A program made the position numbers and the translations under genes. A model generated the notes under the pieces. The model saw nothing but the letters and a program-made list of their open reading frames with translations, searched no databases and was not told the origin of the DNA. From Streptomyces sp. A0958 (lineage in GTDB: Bacteria; Actinomycetota; Actinomycetes; Streptomycetales; Streptomycetaceae), in contig NZ_SSBK01000010.1 of NCBI RefSeq assembly GCF_004795035.1, positions 62,001 through 126,000 of the forward strand: a stretch of DNA of 64,000 nt, given 5' to 3'. Shown here one piece after another: positions 48,837 to 59,529 of this stretch (the stretch's first letter is position 1; the number at the start of each line of letters is the position of its first letter).

Positions 48837-49268
48837 ATGTCCTCCTCGATCGTCGAGACCGTCGATATCAAGGCCCCGGTCGCCGTCAGCTGGGCCCTGT
48901 GGAGCGATGTCGCGCGCTGGCCCACCTTCCTGAGCCACGTCCAGCGGGTCGACCCCCTGGACGCGCGCCGGTTCGGGTGGCAGCTCTCCCTGCCCGGCGC
49001 CGACAAGAGCTTCGTCGCCGAACTCACCGAGGTGATTCCGGAGGACCGGATCGCCTGGAAGACCGTGGAGGGCGTCCACCACGCCGGGGTCGTCACCTTC
49101 CACCGGCTGGACGACGAGTCGAGCCGGGTGGCCCTCCAGATCGAATACGACCCCCAGGGCTTCGTGGAGTACCTGGGCGCACTCACCAACCTGGACTCGG
49201 TCCTGGCCAACTACGACCTCGGCGAGTTCCAGAAGCTGGCCGAGCGGACCGCCCGGGGCGACTTCTGA
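48837..49268 (+). CDS. SRPBCC-superfamily protein
   Basis: A 143-residue helix-grip protein of the polyketide cyclase/dehydrase-like type. It begins SSIVETVDIKAPVAVSWALWSDVARWPTF and ends with the long pocket-closing helix NLDSVLANYDLGEFQKLAERT. The ATG at 48837 follows AAGAAGGAG. The ligand is unknown. Confidence 0.88.
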   Translation: MSSSIVETVDIKAPVAVSWALWSDVARWPTFLSHVQRVDPLDARRFGWQLSLPGADKSFVAELTEVIPEDRIAWKTVEGVHHAGVVTFHRLDDESSRVALQIEYDPQGFVEYLGALTNLDSVLANYDLGEFQKLAERTARGDF

Positions 49269-49281
49269 CGGCCCGTCCTGA

Positions 49282-49430
49282 CGGCCGGAAGGCGAGGCGC
49301 TGAACCGCGCCGACCTGCTGAGCACCCCCGGAGAGATCCCGAAGACCAGCTACGACGGCTACCCGGTGGCCGAGTCCGCCCGCTACCCGCGAGACGCGCA
49401 GGAGCGGACCGTTCTCGGACGCCCGGCGCC
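49282..49430 (+). other. possible gene fragment between SRPBCC and M20 genes
   Basis: One plus-strand frame (after the stop at 49279-49281) has codon bias like a real gene and reads RADLLSTPGEIPKTSYDGYP, then VAESARYPRDAQERTVLG. It has no start codon or ribosome site. It may be a leftover of a deleted gene; I cannot name a family. Confidence 0.3.
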
Positions 49431-49508
49431 GGCCCCCCCGGTGTCGCCGTCCGTCCCGTACGGGCGGAGGATACGGTGCGGGAAACGGCACGTAGAAGGG
49501 CATGGGGC

Positions 49509-50762
49509 ATGGTCGAGACGGTGACTGCGGGACTGGCGGACCTCCGGGAGGATCTCGCCGACTTCTACCGGGATCTGCACCGGCATCCGGAACTGTCGCG
49601 CCAGGAGACCCGCACCGCGGCCCTGCTGGCCCGGCGGCTGAGGGACGCGGGGTTGGACGAGGTCGCCGAGCAGGTCGGTGGCACCGGCGTGGTGGGCGTT
49701 CTGCGCAACGGGGACGGCCCGGTGGTCATGCTCCGCGCGGATTTCGACGCGCTCCCGGTCGAGGAGAAGACGGGCCTGCCCTACGCCAGCACGGTCCGCG
49801 CCACGGACGGCGAGGGGCACGAGGTGCCGGTGATGCACGCCTGCGGGCACGACATGCACGCCGTCTGCCTGACGGGCGCAGCCACCCTGCTCGCCCGCTC
49901 CCGCGACCAGTGGAAGGGCACCCTGCTGGTGGTGTTCCAGCCGGCCGAGGAACTGGTCGCCGGCGCCCGCGACATGGTCGAGGACGGGCTGTTCGAGCGC
50001 TTCCCGAAACCCGGCATCGTACTCGGCCAGCACGTGGGCCCCCTGCCCGCGGGATTCATCGGCTACGGCTCCGGCCCGCTGATGGCGGCCGCCGACTCCC
50101 TGCACGTCACCCTCCACGGCAGGGGCGGCCACGGCTCCCGGCCGGAGGCGACGGTCGACCCCGTACTGATGGCGGCCAACGTGGTCACCCGGCTCCAGGG
50201 CATCGTCGCCCGCGAGGTGCCACCGGCCGAGTCCGCTGTGGTGACGGTGGGGCGGCTGCAGGCCGGTACGAAGGACAACATCATCCCCGACACCGCCGAA
50301 CTGGGCATCAACATCCGCGCGTTCACCCCGGCCGTGCGCGACCTGGTCCGCGGCGCGATCGAACGTGTCGTGACCGCCGAGGCCCAGGCCACAGGCGCGG
50401 TGCGGCCGCCGGAACTCACCTGGTTCGGCTCCGCACCGGCCCTCGTCAGCGACCCGGAAGCCACCGGCACGACAGTGGCGGCGTTCTCCGCGTACTTCGG
50501 CGCGCAGCGGATGCTGCCGATGCCCCAGGTGAGCGCGAGCGAGGACGTCGGCGTGTTCGGCGACACGCTCGGCGTGCCGACCGTGTTCTGGTTCTGGGGC
50601 GGACTGGAGGCGGAGCCGACGATGGCCGCACTCGCACAAGGACGCGTGGACGACCTGCCGGGCAACCACTCCCCGCACTTCGCCCCGGTCATCGAGCCCA
50701 CGCTGAGCACGGGTGTGGAGGCCCTGGTCGTCGCCGCGCTGGCCTGGCTGGACGACGCCTGA
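49509..50762 (+). CDS. M20-family amidohydrolase/peptidase
   Basis: A 417-residue dinuclear-zinc hydrolase of the M20D type (hippurate hydrolase, IAA-amino-acid hydrolase, aminoacylase-like). It has DFYRDLHRHPELSRQE, LRADFDALPVEE, HACGHDMHA (metal ligands, about 102-110), PAEELVAGA and a C-terminal SEDVGVFGD plus NHSPHFAP ligand. A central dimerisation domain (about 185-300) carries the GRGGHGSRPE segment. It is cytoplasmic and probably cleaves N-acyl amino acids. The ATG at 49509 follows GAAGGG. Confidence 0.92.
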   Translation: MVETVTAGLADLREDLADFYRDLHRHPELSRQETRTAALLARRLRDAGLDEVAEQVGGTGVVGVLRNGDGPVVMLRADFDALPVEEKTGLPYASTVRATDGEGHEVPVMHACGHDMHAVCLTGAATLLARSRDQWKGTLLVVFQPAEELVAGARDMVEDGLFERFPKPGIVLGQHVGPLPAGFIGYGSGPLMAAADSLHVTLHGRGGHGSRPEATVDPVLMAANVVTRLQGIVAREVPPAESAVVTVGRLQAGTKDNIIPDTAELGINIRAFTPAVRDLVRGAIERVVTAEAQATGAVRPPELTWFGSAPALVSDPEATGTTVAAFSAYFGAQRMLPMPQVSASEDVGVFGDTLGVPTVFWFWGGLEAEPTMAALAQGRVDDLPGNHSPHFAPVIEPTLSTGVEALVVAALAWLDDA

Positions 50763-50776
50763 CGGCAGGCGCGCGG

Positions 50777-51265
50777 TCAGTCCACCGGATGACCCGGCCG
50801 AATGCCGAGCCCGTCGGACAGGGACAGGAACCGGAAGCCCTTGTCCGCCGGGCGCCGCACCTCTTCCGGGGCGAGCAGGAAACCGACGTGGTCTCCTCCG
50901 TCGACACGGTTCTCGACGCGGCCGACGAACCACGCGGGCGCCTCGTCCAGTACCGGCGCCCCGCCCGGCCCGGGGTGCCAGGGGATGTGCGCGAACTTGT
51001 CGGTACGGTCACCGGTCTCACCGCCGAAGAGCTGGGCCAGGTCGTCCTGGTCCCGGCGGAGCAGATGGACGGCGAGCCGGTCGGCACGGGCCGCGACCCG
51101 GTACGTCCGGTTCAGCTTCGACAGCCACACCAGGAACCGGGCCGGCCGCATCGAGCACTGCGAACCGAAGCCGACCAGGCAGCCCGCCCGCTCACCGGCC
51201 GCCTCGGCGGTCACGACGTACATCGGATAGTCGAGGGCGTCGGTGAACGGGTCCAGGTCGGTCAC
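50777..51265 (-). CDS. flavin reductase-like domain protein
   Basis: A 162-residue FMN-binding split-barrel protein of the flavin reductase family. Typical segments are PMYVVTAEAAGERAGCLVGF, QCSMRPARFLVWLSKLNRTY and AVHLLRRDQDDLAQLFG. It may supply reduced flavin to a monooxygenase, or be a stand-alone F420/FMN oxidoreductase. The GTG start at 51265 has AGGAG nine bases upstream. It is downstream of the MFS gene on the same strand (50-bp gap) and could be in the same operon. Confidence 0.87.
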   Translation of the reverse strand: MTDLDPFTDALDYPMYVVTAEAAGERAGCLVGFGSQCSMRPARFLVWLSKLNRTYRVAARADRLAVHLLRRDQDDLAQLFGGETGDRTDKFAHIPWHPGPGGAPVLDEAPAWFVGRVENRVDGGDHVGFLLAPEEVRRPADKGFRFLSLSDGLGIRPGHPVD

Positions 51266-51315
51266 GGCTGGTGGCTCCTGTCCGAGGTCTGATGCACGGG
51301 AGGCGGGCGGCCCCG

Positions 51316-52749
51316 TCACCGGCCGGTGCGCCGAGGGTCCGGCTCTGCGGAGCCGACGGCCCGCAGGGACCGGTCGGCGACGGTCACCGCCAGGAACAGC
51401 ACGCTGACGGCGAGCATGAACCAGGCGAGGTGGTGCAGACCCACCGTATCGATGTGGTGGCCGAAGAACGCGGCATTGGCCGCGGAGGCGATGATCGCGC
51501 CGAGGTAGCCGAAGGTGCGCAGGAGCCCCGCCGAGGAACCCATGCGTTCGGGGTCGGCCTGATGGTAGACGGAGTTCTGCAGGGCGAGGCTGTTCAACCC
51601 CTGGGGCACCCCGAGCACGACCACGACGGCCAGCAGCATCCATACCGGGCTGTCGGCATGCAGCAGGAACAGCAGCGCACAGGCGCCGATCTGTCCCGCC
51701 GCACCCGCCAGCAGCTTGCCGCGCACGGCCTGACGTCGGCCGGTGAGGGTGGACACGAGGATCGCGACGCTGAACAGGGGCAGCTGCACCAGACCGGCCT
51801 GCGAAGCGGTCAGCCCGCGCCCCTCCTCCGTCCACTGGGTGTACCCGTACAGGAAGGCGTACGTGACGACGTAACACAGCAGCGCCCTGCCGTAGGTGGC
51901 GACCAGCGGCAGGTTGCTGCCGAGTACGCGTACGTCGATGAACGGCTGCCGGGCGCGCAGCTCGCGCCAGGTGAAGCCGGTGCCCGCGGTGACCGCCAGG
52001 ACGGGCAGGTACCGGGTGCCGGCGCCGGGGTCCATCAGGAACAGCAGGAGACAGACGAGGGCCGAGGCGAACAGGCCCATCCCCGGCAGGTCCAGGTCGC
52101 TCACCGGGTGGTGGCCGTCGTCGCGGCGCTGGGCGGGCGTGGCGGGGAGGCGGCGCGCCCCGAGATACAGGCCGGCCACCGCGAGCGGGATGTTCACGGC
52201 CAGGATCGCGCGCCAGCCGCCGACACCGATCAGCAGGCCACCGAGGCTGGGCCCGATGACGGCGATGGTCTGGGTGGTGACGGCGAGGGCGGTGAGCACA
52301 CCGGCCGGGCTCTCCATTCCGGTGCGCCGGGCCTCGCTGCGGATGAGGTACATCGCGGCCGGATAGCCGGAGCAGGTGCCGAGGCCGAGGAGCACGCGGG
52401 CGGCGATGAGCACGCCCAGGTTGGGCGCGCACATGCCGACGACGCCCGCGACACCGGTCAGCGCGGTCCCGGCCAGGAACAGGCGGCGGGGGCCGAAGAG
52501 GTCGATCAGCCGCCCCACCACGGGCTGCCCTATGGCGGTGGCCAGATAGAGGGCGGAGATGAGCCAGGCCGTCCGCGAGGGCGGTGCGCCGAAGGCGGCG
52601 CCGATCGGCACCAGCGAGACGGAGATGATGGACGAGTTGACGGGGTTGAGCACCGAGCCCAGCATCATCGGGGCCAGCAGCCGCCGGTCGAAGCCGGCCG
52701 CCGGTCTCTTCGCCCCGCCGGGGAGCAGGCGCCGCAGTACCCCGGTCAT
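51316..52749 (-). CDS. MFS transporter (DHA2-like drug exporter)
   Basis: A 477-residue major facilitator with 12-14 predicted helices. The first helix block has LVPIGAAFGAPPSRTAWLISALYLATAIGQPVVGRLIDLFGPRR, the MFS motif A region. Motif C-like ALAVTTQTIAVIGPSLGGLLIG follows near residue 170, typical of antiporters. The ATG overlaps the stop of the upstream MarR gene (ATGA), so the pair is coupled. Probably multidrug or metabolite export. Confidence 0.92.
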   Translation of the reverse strand: MTGVLRRLLPGGAKRPAAGFDRRLLAPMMLGSVLNPVNSSIISVSLVPIGAAFGAPPSRTAWLISALYLATAIGQPVVGRLIDLFGPRRLFLAGTALTGVAGVVGMCAPNLGVLIAARVLLGLGTCSGYPAAMYLIRSEARRTGMESPAGVLTALAVTTQTIAVIGPSLGGLLIGVGGWRAILAVNIPLAVAGLYLGARRLPATPAQRRDDGHHPVSDLDLPGMGLFASALVCLLLFLMDPGAGTRYLPVLAVTAGTGFTWRELRARQPFIDVRVLGSNLPLVATYGRALLCYVVTYAFLYGYTQWTEEGRGLTASQAGLVQLPLFSVAILVSTLTGRRQAVRGKLLAGAAGQIGACALLFLLHADSPVWMLLAVVVVLGVPQGLNSLALQNSVYHQADPERMGSSAGLLRTFGYLGAIIASAANAAFFGHHIDTVGLHHLAWFMLAVSVLFLAVTVADRSLRAVGSAEPDPRRTGR

Positions 52750-53216
52750 GCCCGGACGATCCGTTCCAGCAGGGCCGTCGCGGCGAGGAGCGTATGCCGT
52801 TCCTCCTCCGTGCACTCGTCTTCCAGGGCACGTGTGAGCCAGCCCTCGCCGGCGCGGCGGCGGTCCTCCAGGAAGGCGTGGCCCTGCCCGGTGACGAAGA
52901 TCAGCTGCCGCCGGCCGTCCCCGGGGTCGGGGCGGCGGGCGACGAGACCGCGCTCGGCCAGCACGGCGACGGTGGCGGCCACCGATTGGTGCCGGACGCG
53001 CTCTGCGGTCGCGAGATCGCTCACCGACGCCTCGCCGTCCTTGTCCAGCCGGCTCAGCACGGAGGTCTGGGTCGGGGTGAGGTCGCCGGGGTCGTACGTC
53101 TCGCGCATCCGGCGCCTCAGCCGGCTGAACACCACGCGCACCTCGCGGGCCGCGCGCGCCGCCGACTCCGAGACTCCGTCGGCGGTGTTCCGAGCGGTGC
53201 GGGCGGCCTCGTCCAT
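52746..53216 (-). CDS. MarR-family transcriptional regulator
   Basis: A 156-residue MarR protein. The winged helix shows LTPTQTSVLSRLDKDGEASVSDLATAERVRHQSVAATVAVLAERGLV and the wing DPGDGRRQLIFVT. It is first in an operon with the MFS exporter (4-nt overlap), and probably with the flavin reductase further down. It likely represses the unit until a drug or metabolite binds. Confidence 0.9.
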   Translation of the reverse strand: MDEAARTARNTADGVSESAARAAREVRVVFSRLRRRMRETYDPGDLTPTQTSVLSRLDKDGEASVSDLATAERVRHQSVAATVAVLAERGLVARRPDPGDGRRQLIFVTGQGHAFLEDRRRAGEGWLTRALEDECTEEERHTLLAATALLERIVRA

Positions 53217-53280
53217 ATCCTCAGGTTAACGTGCGCAGCTTGGACTGCGGACCTGGCGCTCCGCGTGCATGTACAACAAC

Positions 53281-53321
53281 GCGCTCGCCGGGGCAGGAGA
53301 GGTTCCTGCCCCGGCGAGCGC
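53281..53321. terminator. strong terminator hairpin
   Basis: 17-bp perfect arms (53281-53297 and 53305-53321) around AGAGGTT, just downstream of the PAP2 gene stop on the minus strand and upstream of the MarR gene. Confidence 0.9.
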
Positions 53322-53338
53322 GGGACGTGAGCGGAGGG

Positions 53339-54799
53339 TCAGGCCATTTCGGGCTGGGGCTCCAGCTTCGGCACGGTCACGGCCTTCGGCTCCCACCGCT
53401 TGGTGGTCCGTACGTAGCCGTAAATCACCGAGCCCATGGCCGCGAGGAGAAGCGGTCCGAACACCCACGGATAGTGGGCCATCTCCAGAGACAGATAGCG
53501 ATAGGACACCAGCAGCAGCGCGAACACCGCGGTGCCGTAGGCGACCAGCTGAATGCCCGACCGGTCCCAGCCGCGTTCGAGCGCGCGCATACCCGTCTCG
53601 ATCGTGAGCGTGAACACCACACCGGCGACGAGGTCCGCGCCGTAGTGGTAGCCGAAACCGAGTGTCGCGGCGAGCGTGGCCACCAGCCAGAAGGCGCCCG
53701 CGTACTGGAGGAACTTCGGGCCCTTGCGGGAATGGATGAAGATCGCGGTGGCCCAGGCGGTGTGCAGGCTGGGCATGCAATTGCGCGGGGTGATCTCGTC
53801 GAACGGCATGTGGTGCGGAGTCCCGATCGGCGTCGGGGTGTCCGGCCACAGGTTGGCCACCGCCCAGTGCCCGCCGTCCGCGCCGAACGCGAAGATCGGT
53901 CCGACCACCGGGAAGATCATGTAAATGGCCGGACCGAGAAGACCGATGACCAGGAAGGTGCGCACCAGGTGGTGGCCGGGGAAACGGCGGTCGGTGGCCA
54001 CGTTGCGCAGCTGGTACAGCGCGACGAGGACCGCGGCCACGGCCAGCTGCGTATAGACGTAGTCGAGAAAACGGGCGCCGACCGGGCCGGTCGCCTCGAT
54101 GAGCCGCCCCGCCACCCAGGAGGGGTTGCCGAGCGCGTGGTCGGCGTTCCCCATGTACTGGTCGAGCACATCGGGGCGGGTCTTGGAGGTGATGAGCAGC
54201 CAGGTGTCACCGGTCTTCCGGCCGGCCACGAGAAGCAGCCCCAGCCCGACGCCCTTCAGGAGCAGGATGCGTTCCCGGCCCGTGCGACGGGTGACGGCGA
54301 TGACCGCGACCCCCACGATCACCCACAACGCGCCGTTGCCGAAGGGGTGGCCTTCGGTGACGGGGGCGTCGGCCACCCACCGCACCAGCGCGATGACGAT
54401 GTCGATGCCGGCCGCGACACCGACCGCGATGAACCGTTGCCGCCAGGTGAGGACCACCATCATCAAACCCATGCTGGCGTACAGCAGAAAGCCCGATTTG
54501 GGGGCGAATATCGCTTCTTGGGCCTGAGTGGTGACCGGCCCCGGCAGGCCGTAGTGGCGTGCGGCGATCTCCAGCGCGACGAGGAATGCGAGGGTCACCA
54601 CCGCCGCCGCCGTCCACAGTATCGCTCGCGGTTGGCGCCACGCGGCGAAGGGTATTCGGCGGTTTATTCGCGAAAACACCCGCGATGCTATAGATATCAA
54701 TTCTCTGGCCGATGTCTTAGGTTTTGGTCGAGTGGGTCGCTTTTCATGCCGGACGGCATGGTTGTGCGGGCGATGAGGGCGTCGCCGGGGTGCGATCAT
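53339..54799 (-). CDS. multispanning PAP2-superfamily protein (inositolphosphotransferase-like)
   Basis: An integral membrane protein of up to 486 residues with about ten helices. The C-terminal third carries the PAP2 catalytic parts of the Aur1/Ipt1-like subgroup: NCMPSLHTAWA and FGYHYGADLVAG. It may transfer a phospho-head group to a lipid or hydrolyse a lipid phosphate. The N-terminus is doubtful: the first 45 codons are AT-rich with rare codons (ATA, AGA, TCT), no ribosome site precedes ATG 54799, and the segment contains an inverted repeat. The true start may be near GTG 54679. Confidence 0.82.
   Translation of the reverse strand: MIAPRRRPHRPHNHAVRHEKRPTRPKPKTSARELISIASRVFSRINRRIPFAAWRQPRAILWTAAAVVTLAFLVALEIAARHYGLPGPVTTQAQEAIFAPKSGFLLYASMGLMMVVLTWRQRFIAVGVAAGIDIVIALVRWVADAPVTEGHPFGNGALWVIVGVAVIAVTRRTGRERILLLKGVGLGLLLVAGRKTGDTWLLITSKTRPDVLDQYMGNADHALGNPSWVAGRLIEATGPVGARFLDYVYTQLAVAAVLVALYQLRNVATDRRFPGHHLVRTFLVIGLLGPAIYMIFPVVGPIFAFGADGGHWAVANLWPDTPTPIGTPHHMPFDEITPRNCMPSLHTAWATAIFIHSRKGPKFLQYAGAFWLVATLAATLGFGYHYGADLVAGVVFTLTIETGMRALERGWDRSGIQLVAYGTAVFALLLVSYRYLSLEMAHYPWVFGPLLLAAMGSVIYGYVRTTKRWEPKAVTVPKLEPQPEMA
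54745..54760. promoter_or_regulatory. inverted repeat CATGCCG-GA-CGGCATG
   Basis: A 7-bp perfect inverted repeat within the AT-rich segment at the doubtful start of the PAP2 gene. It is a better fit to an operator or leader than to coding sequence. Confidence 0.4.
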
Positions 54800-54971
54800 G
54801 CTAGCGGAGGGGGTCTGGACGGGATTCGCTGGTCATGACTGGTAAGAAGGACGCGGAATCCTGATCCGGGGTTCACTATCACGACGCTGACACGAAACAC
54901 GGCCACCCCCCGGCGTGGACCTTACGTCAGTGGGTGGCGGCTTCCGAAGGTGTACGTCCCGAATGAGACGT

Positions 54972-54993
54972 AGCCCGCCACTGAGGGCGGGCT
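54972..54993. terminator. small hairpin downstream of GH5 gene
   Basis: AGCCCGCC (54972-54979) pairs with GGCGGGCT (54986-54993) around ACTGAG, 45 bp beyond the GH5 stop. It probably terminates the minus-strand cellulase transcript. Confidence 0.6.
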
Positions 54994-55037
54994 GCGACGC
55001 TCCCTTCGCGAGCCGGGCCGTACGCGGGTGACTCCCG

Positions 55038-57074
<2,037 letters not shown>

Positions 57075-57202
57075 TCAATGGAGTGTGCGGCGTTCGTGAG
57101 TTGAAGCCGGGGTGCGGTGGGGTGTGCGTCACCGTCCCGAGGTCGAGACCGGCCGGTATGGGCCGGGCGTATCCCGGAAAGGGGTGGACGCCCAGCCTAC
57201 GT

Positions 57203-57240
57203 GATGCAAATATATGCGACATGAAGCATGACCATGCATC
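57203..57240. promoter_or_regulatory. ARG-box-like repeats upstream of argJ-like gene
   Basis: Two AT-rich imperfect inverted repeats stand side by side. The first is ATGCAAATATATGC (57204-57217). The second is GCAT-GACC-ATGC (57226-57237), followed by AT. The TGCAT core and tandem layout resemble ArgR operators of Streptomyces arginine genes. The match is by eye. Confidence 0.45.
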
Positions 57241-57259
57241 GAAACCAGGAGCCGACACC

Positions 57260-58417
57260 GTGGCCTGGCCTACGGGCTTCCTCGCGTATACGGGGCACGG
57301 CGGACTGCGCGAACACGGTGACGACATCTCGATCGTCGCCTCGGACCGGCCGGCGTCCAGCGCCGCGATGTTCACGCGGAGCCTCTTCGCCGGTCCGGCC
57401 GTGGTCCTCAGCCGCAGGCACGCCGCAGGGCGGAATCTGCGTGCCGTGACGACGCTGGCGCAGAACGCCAACGTCGCCACGGGGCGCCAGGGCGAACGGA
57501 ACGCCGCCGAGGTGGTCCGCCGCGTCGCCGGGATTCTGGGCGCCCCGGAGGGCGAGGTGCTCATCGGCTCCACCGGCGTCATCGGTCGCCCCCTGCCGAT
57601 GGCCACCATCCTCCCGCACTTCGACCGGACGGCCGAGCGGGGCATCGCGGCGTTCACGGCCGGTCCGCTGGACGTGGCCCGCGCGATGATGACCACCGAC
57701 ACCCGCCCGAAGGTCGCGGTCCGCACCGTCGGGCAGGCCCGCATCGTGGGCGTCGCCAAGGGTGTCGGCATGCTGGAGCCCGACATGGCCACGATGCTCG
57801 CCTACGTCTTCACCGACGCCGAGGTGTCACCGGCAGACCTGGACGCCGCACTGCGCGGGGCGGTGGACCGTACGTTCAACTGCCTGAGCGTCGACACCGA
57901 CACCTCCACGTCCGACACCGTCGCGGTCATCGCCAACGGCGCGGCCGGAGCGGTCGACGCGGCCCTGTTCGCCGATGCGCTCGCCGACCTGTGCCTGGAC
58001 CTCACACTCCAGCTGGCCGGCGACGGCGAAGGGGCCACCAAACTCCTGCGCGTCACCGTCGCCCGCGCCCGCGACCACGCACAGGCCAAGCGCATCGCCA
58101 AGAGCGTGGTGAACTCCCCGTTGGTCAAGACCGCCGTCCACGGCGCGGACCCCAACTGGGGGCGGGTGCTGATGGCCATCGGCAAGAACACCGACGACAC
58201 CGACATCGTGCCGGGCGACGTCACAGTGCGGTTCGGCGAGATCGAGGTGTACCCCGAGGAGCCCGAGGAGGACACCCTCGGCAGACTCGTGGAGATCATG
58301 CGTCAGGACGAGGTCGACATCGTCGTCACACTCGGCCTCGGCGCCGCCGAAGCCACCGTCTACGGCTGCGACTTGTCCGCCGGCTACATCCGCGTCAACG
58401 CCGACTACACGACCTGA
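57260..58417 (+). CDS. argJ: ornithine acetyltransferase, ArgJ family (Oat2-like)
   Basis: A 385-residue N-terminal-nucleophile enzyme that moves the acetyl group from N-acetylornithine to glutamate. The proenzyme cleaves itself at Ala-Thr in GMLEPDMATML, leaving Thr178 as nucleophile. IGSTGVIGRPLP, MTTDTRPK, SVDTDTSTSDT and HGADPNWGRVLMAIGK are family motifs. The EPD before MAT and the ending YGCDLSAGYIRVNADYTT resemble the clavulanate-cluster Oat2 branch more than primary ArgJ, as I recall. I placed the start at GTG 57260 (AGGAG upstream); an ATG at 57221 lies in ARG-box-like sequence without ribosome site. No other arginine genes are nearby. Confidence 0.88.
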   Translation: MAWPTGFLAYTGHGGLREHGDDISIVASDRPASSAAMFTRSLFAGPAVVLSRRHAAGRNLRAVTTLAQNANVATGRQGERNAAEVVRRVAGILGAPEGEVLIGSTGVIGRPLPMATILPHFDRTAERGIAAFTAGPLDVARAMMTTDTRPKVAVRTVGQARIVGVAKGVGMLEPDMATMLAYVFTDAEVSPADLDAALRGAVDRTFNCLSVDTDTSTSDTVAVIANGAAGAVDAALFADALADLCLDLTLQLAGDGEGATKLLRVTVARARDHAQAKRIAKSVVNSPLVKTAVHGADPNWGRVLMAIGKNTDDTDIVPGDVTVRFGEIEVYPEEPEEDTLGRLVEIMRQDEVDIVVTLGLGAAEATVYGCDLSAGYIRVNADYTT

Positions 58418-58470
58418 CCCGCCGGGCCCGCCGCCCCGGCCGAAAACAGACCGAGGCGACGGGCCCGGTG

Positions 58471-58839
58471 TCACAGCCGTACGAAACTCCCGACGAGCAC
58501 GGCCAGTGAGAGCAGCAGCATGCCGAGACAGTTCACCCAGAACGCGCTGCTCAGCGCTCGCGCGCGGATGTGCGAGGCGGCCGCCGCGAGGAAGTAGACG
58601 ACGATCGCGGCCGTCGTCGTCATGGCGACACCGGGCACCCACAGGCCGACGAGGAGCCCCACGACCGAAGCGGCCTTGGCGGTGGTCAGCGCCCACCACC
58701 AGTCGCGCGGCAGCCGCACGCTCTCCAGGCAGTCGACGATGAACCGCGGCGGACGCAGCATCATCGCCGCGTCGCCCGCCTGGATGACGAGCAGAACCAC
58801 CACCGGCCATATGAGGGACGGGAGTTCGGAGAGCGACAC
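58471..58839 (-). CDS. DoxX-like small membrane protein
   Basis: A 122-residue membrane protein with four predicted helices. Its pattern (an early polar RPPRFIVDCLESVRLPRDWWWALTTAKAASVVGLLVG segment) fits the DoxX-like group of unknown function. It starts 3 bp after the TetR stop, so the two form an operon. Confidence 0.8.
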   Translation of the reverse strand: MSLSELPSLIWPVVVLLVIQAGDAAMMLRPPRFIVDCLESVRLPRDWWWALTTAKAASVVGLLVGLWVPGVAMTTTAAIVVYFLAAAASHIRARALSSAFWVNCLGMLLLSLAVLVGSFVRL

Positions 58840-58842
58840 CGG

Positions 58843-59451
58843 TCAGAGCCCTTCCTGCGCGGTGACGAATGCGGCAGTGCGCCCGATTCTCGCCGCCGTC
58901 TGCTGGGGGTCGGTCGATCCCGCGGCGAGCAGCGTCAGCTCACCCAGGTAGCTGGAGAACATCACCTGCGCACCCAGCCGGGCCTGCGCCTCGGGTGCAC
59001 CGGCGTTCACCAGCGCCGCGGTGAGGTTGTCCTCGGTGAGCGTGCGCAGCGCGCCCAGGGCGGCGTTCTCGTCCTTGCCCCGGGCCAGCGTCCGGAAGTA
59101 GGCGCGCGCGAGGTCGTCGTTCTCGGCGAACAGGCCCAGGAACGGGTCGAAGTAGTGGGACAGGTACTCGACGGCCGACGGTGCGGCGGCCCCCGCCCCG
59201 GCCGGTGCCGGCGGGGGAGGGATGCGGTCGGCGATGGCCCGGTCGTACACCAGGCTCAGCAGGGACTCCTTGTCGCCGACCGCCATCACCGCGCCCACGG
59301 AGACCCCCGCTTGCGCAGCGACCTGGCGCACCGTCGTGCTCTGGAAGCCGTGCTCCGTGAAGAGCTGCGCGGCGGCCTCGACGATGCGGGTGGCGGTCCG
59401 CTGCTTCTGCGCCGCACGCATTGACTGAACCTGTTCATCGAACATGTCCAT
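58843..59451 (-). CDS. TetR-family transcriptional regulator
   Basis: A 202-residue TetR repressor. The N-terminal helix-turn-helix reads RIVEAAAQLFTEHGFQSTTVRQVAAQAGVSVGAVMAVGDKESLL (about 22-65); the ligand domain follows. It is coupled to a DoxX-like gene and follows the LLM oxidoreductase on the same strand. The start is uncertain: ATG 59451 has no ribosome site, and the interval before an internal ATG at 59421 contains TGAACCTGTTCA (59426-59437), which looks like an operator half-site pair. Confidence 0.88.
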   Translation of the reverse strand: MDMFDEQVQSMRAAQKQRTATRIVEAAAQLFTEHGFQSTTVRQVAAQAGVSVGAVMAVGDKESLLSLVYDRAIADRIPPPPAPAGAGAAAPSAVEYLSHYFDPFLGLFAENDDLARAYFRTLARGKDENAALGALRTLTEDNLTAALVNAGAPEAQARLGAQVMFSSYLGELTLLAAGSTDPQQTAARIGRTAAFVTAQEGL

Positions 59452-59529
59452 GATGTAGGCACGCGTTCGCGCCCCCGCAAGGGCGGCGGCGCGCCCGGTC
59501 CGCGGCGGCGCGGACCGGGCGCTTGCCGA

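Noticed and set aside
54900..55000. Possible end of an IS200/IS605-type element or TnpB guide RNA
   Set aside because: The hairpin and surrounding sequence gave a vague resemblance only. No transposase or TnpB fragment is present, so I keep it as a terminator.
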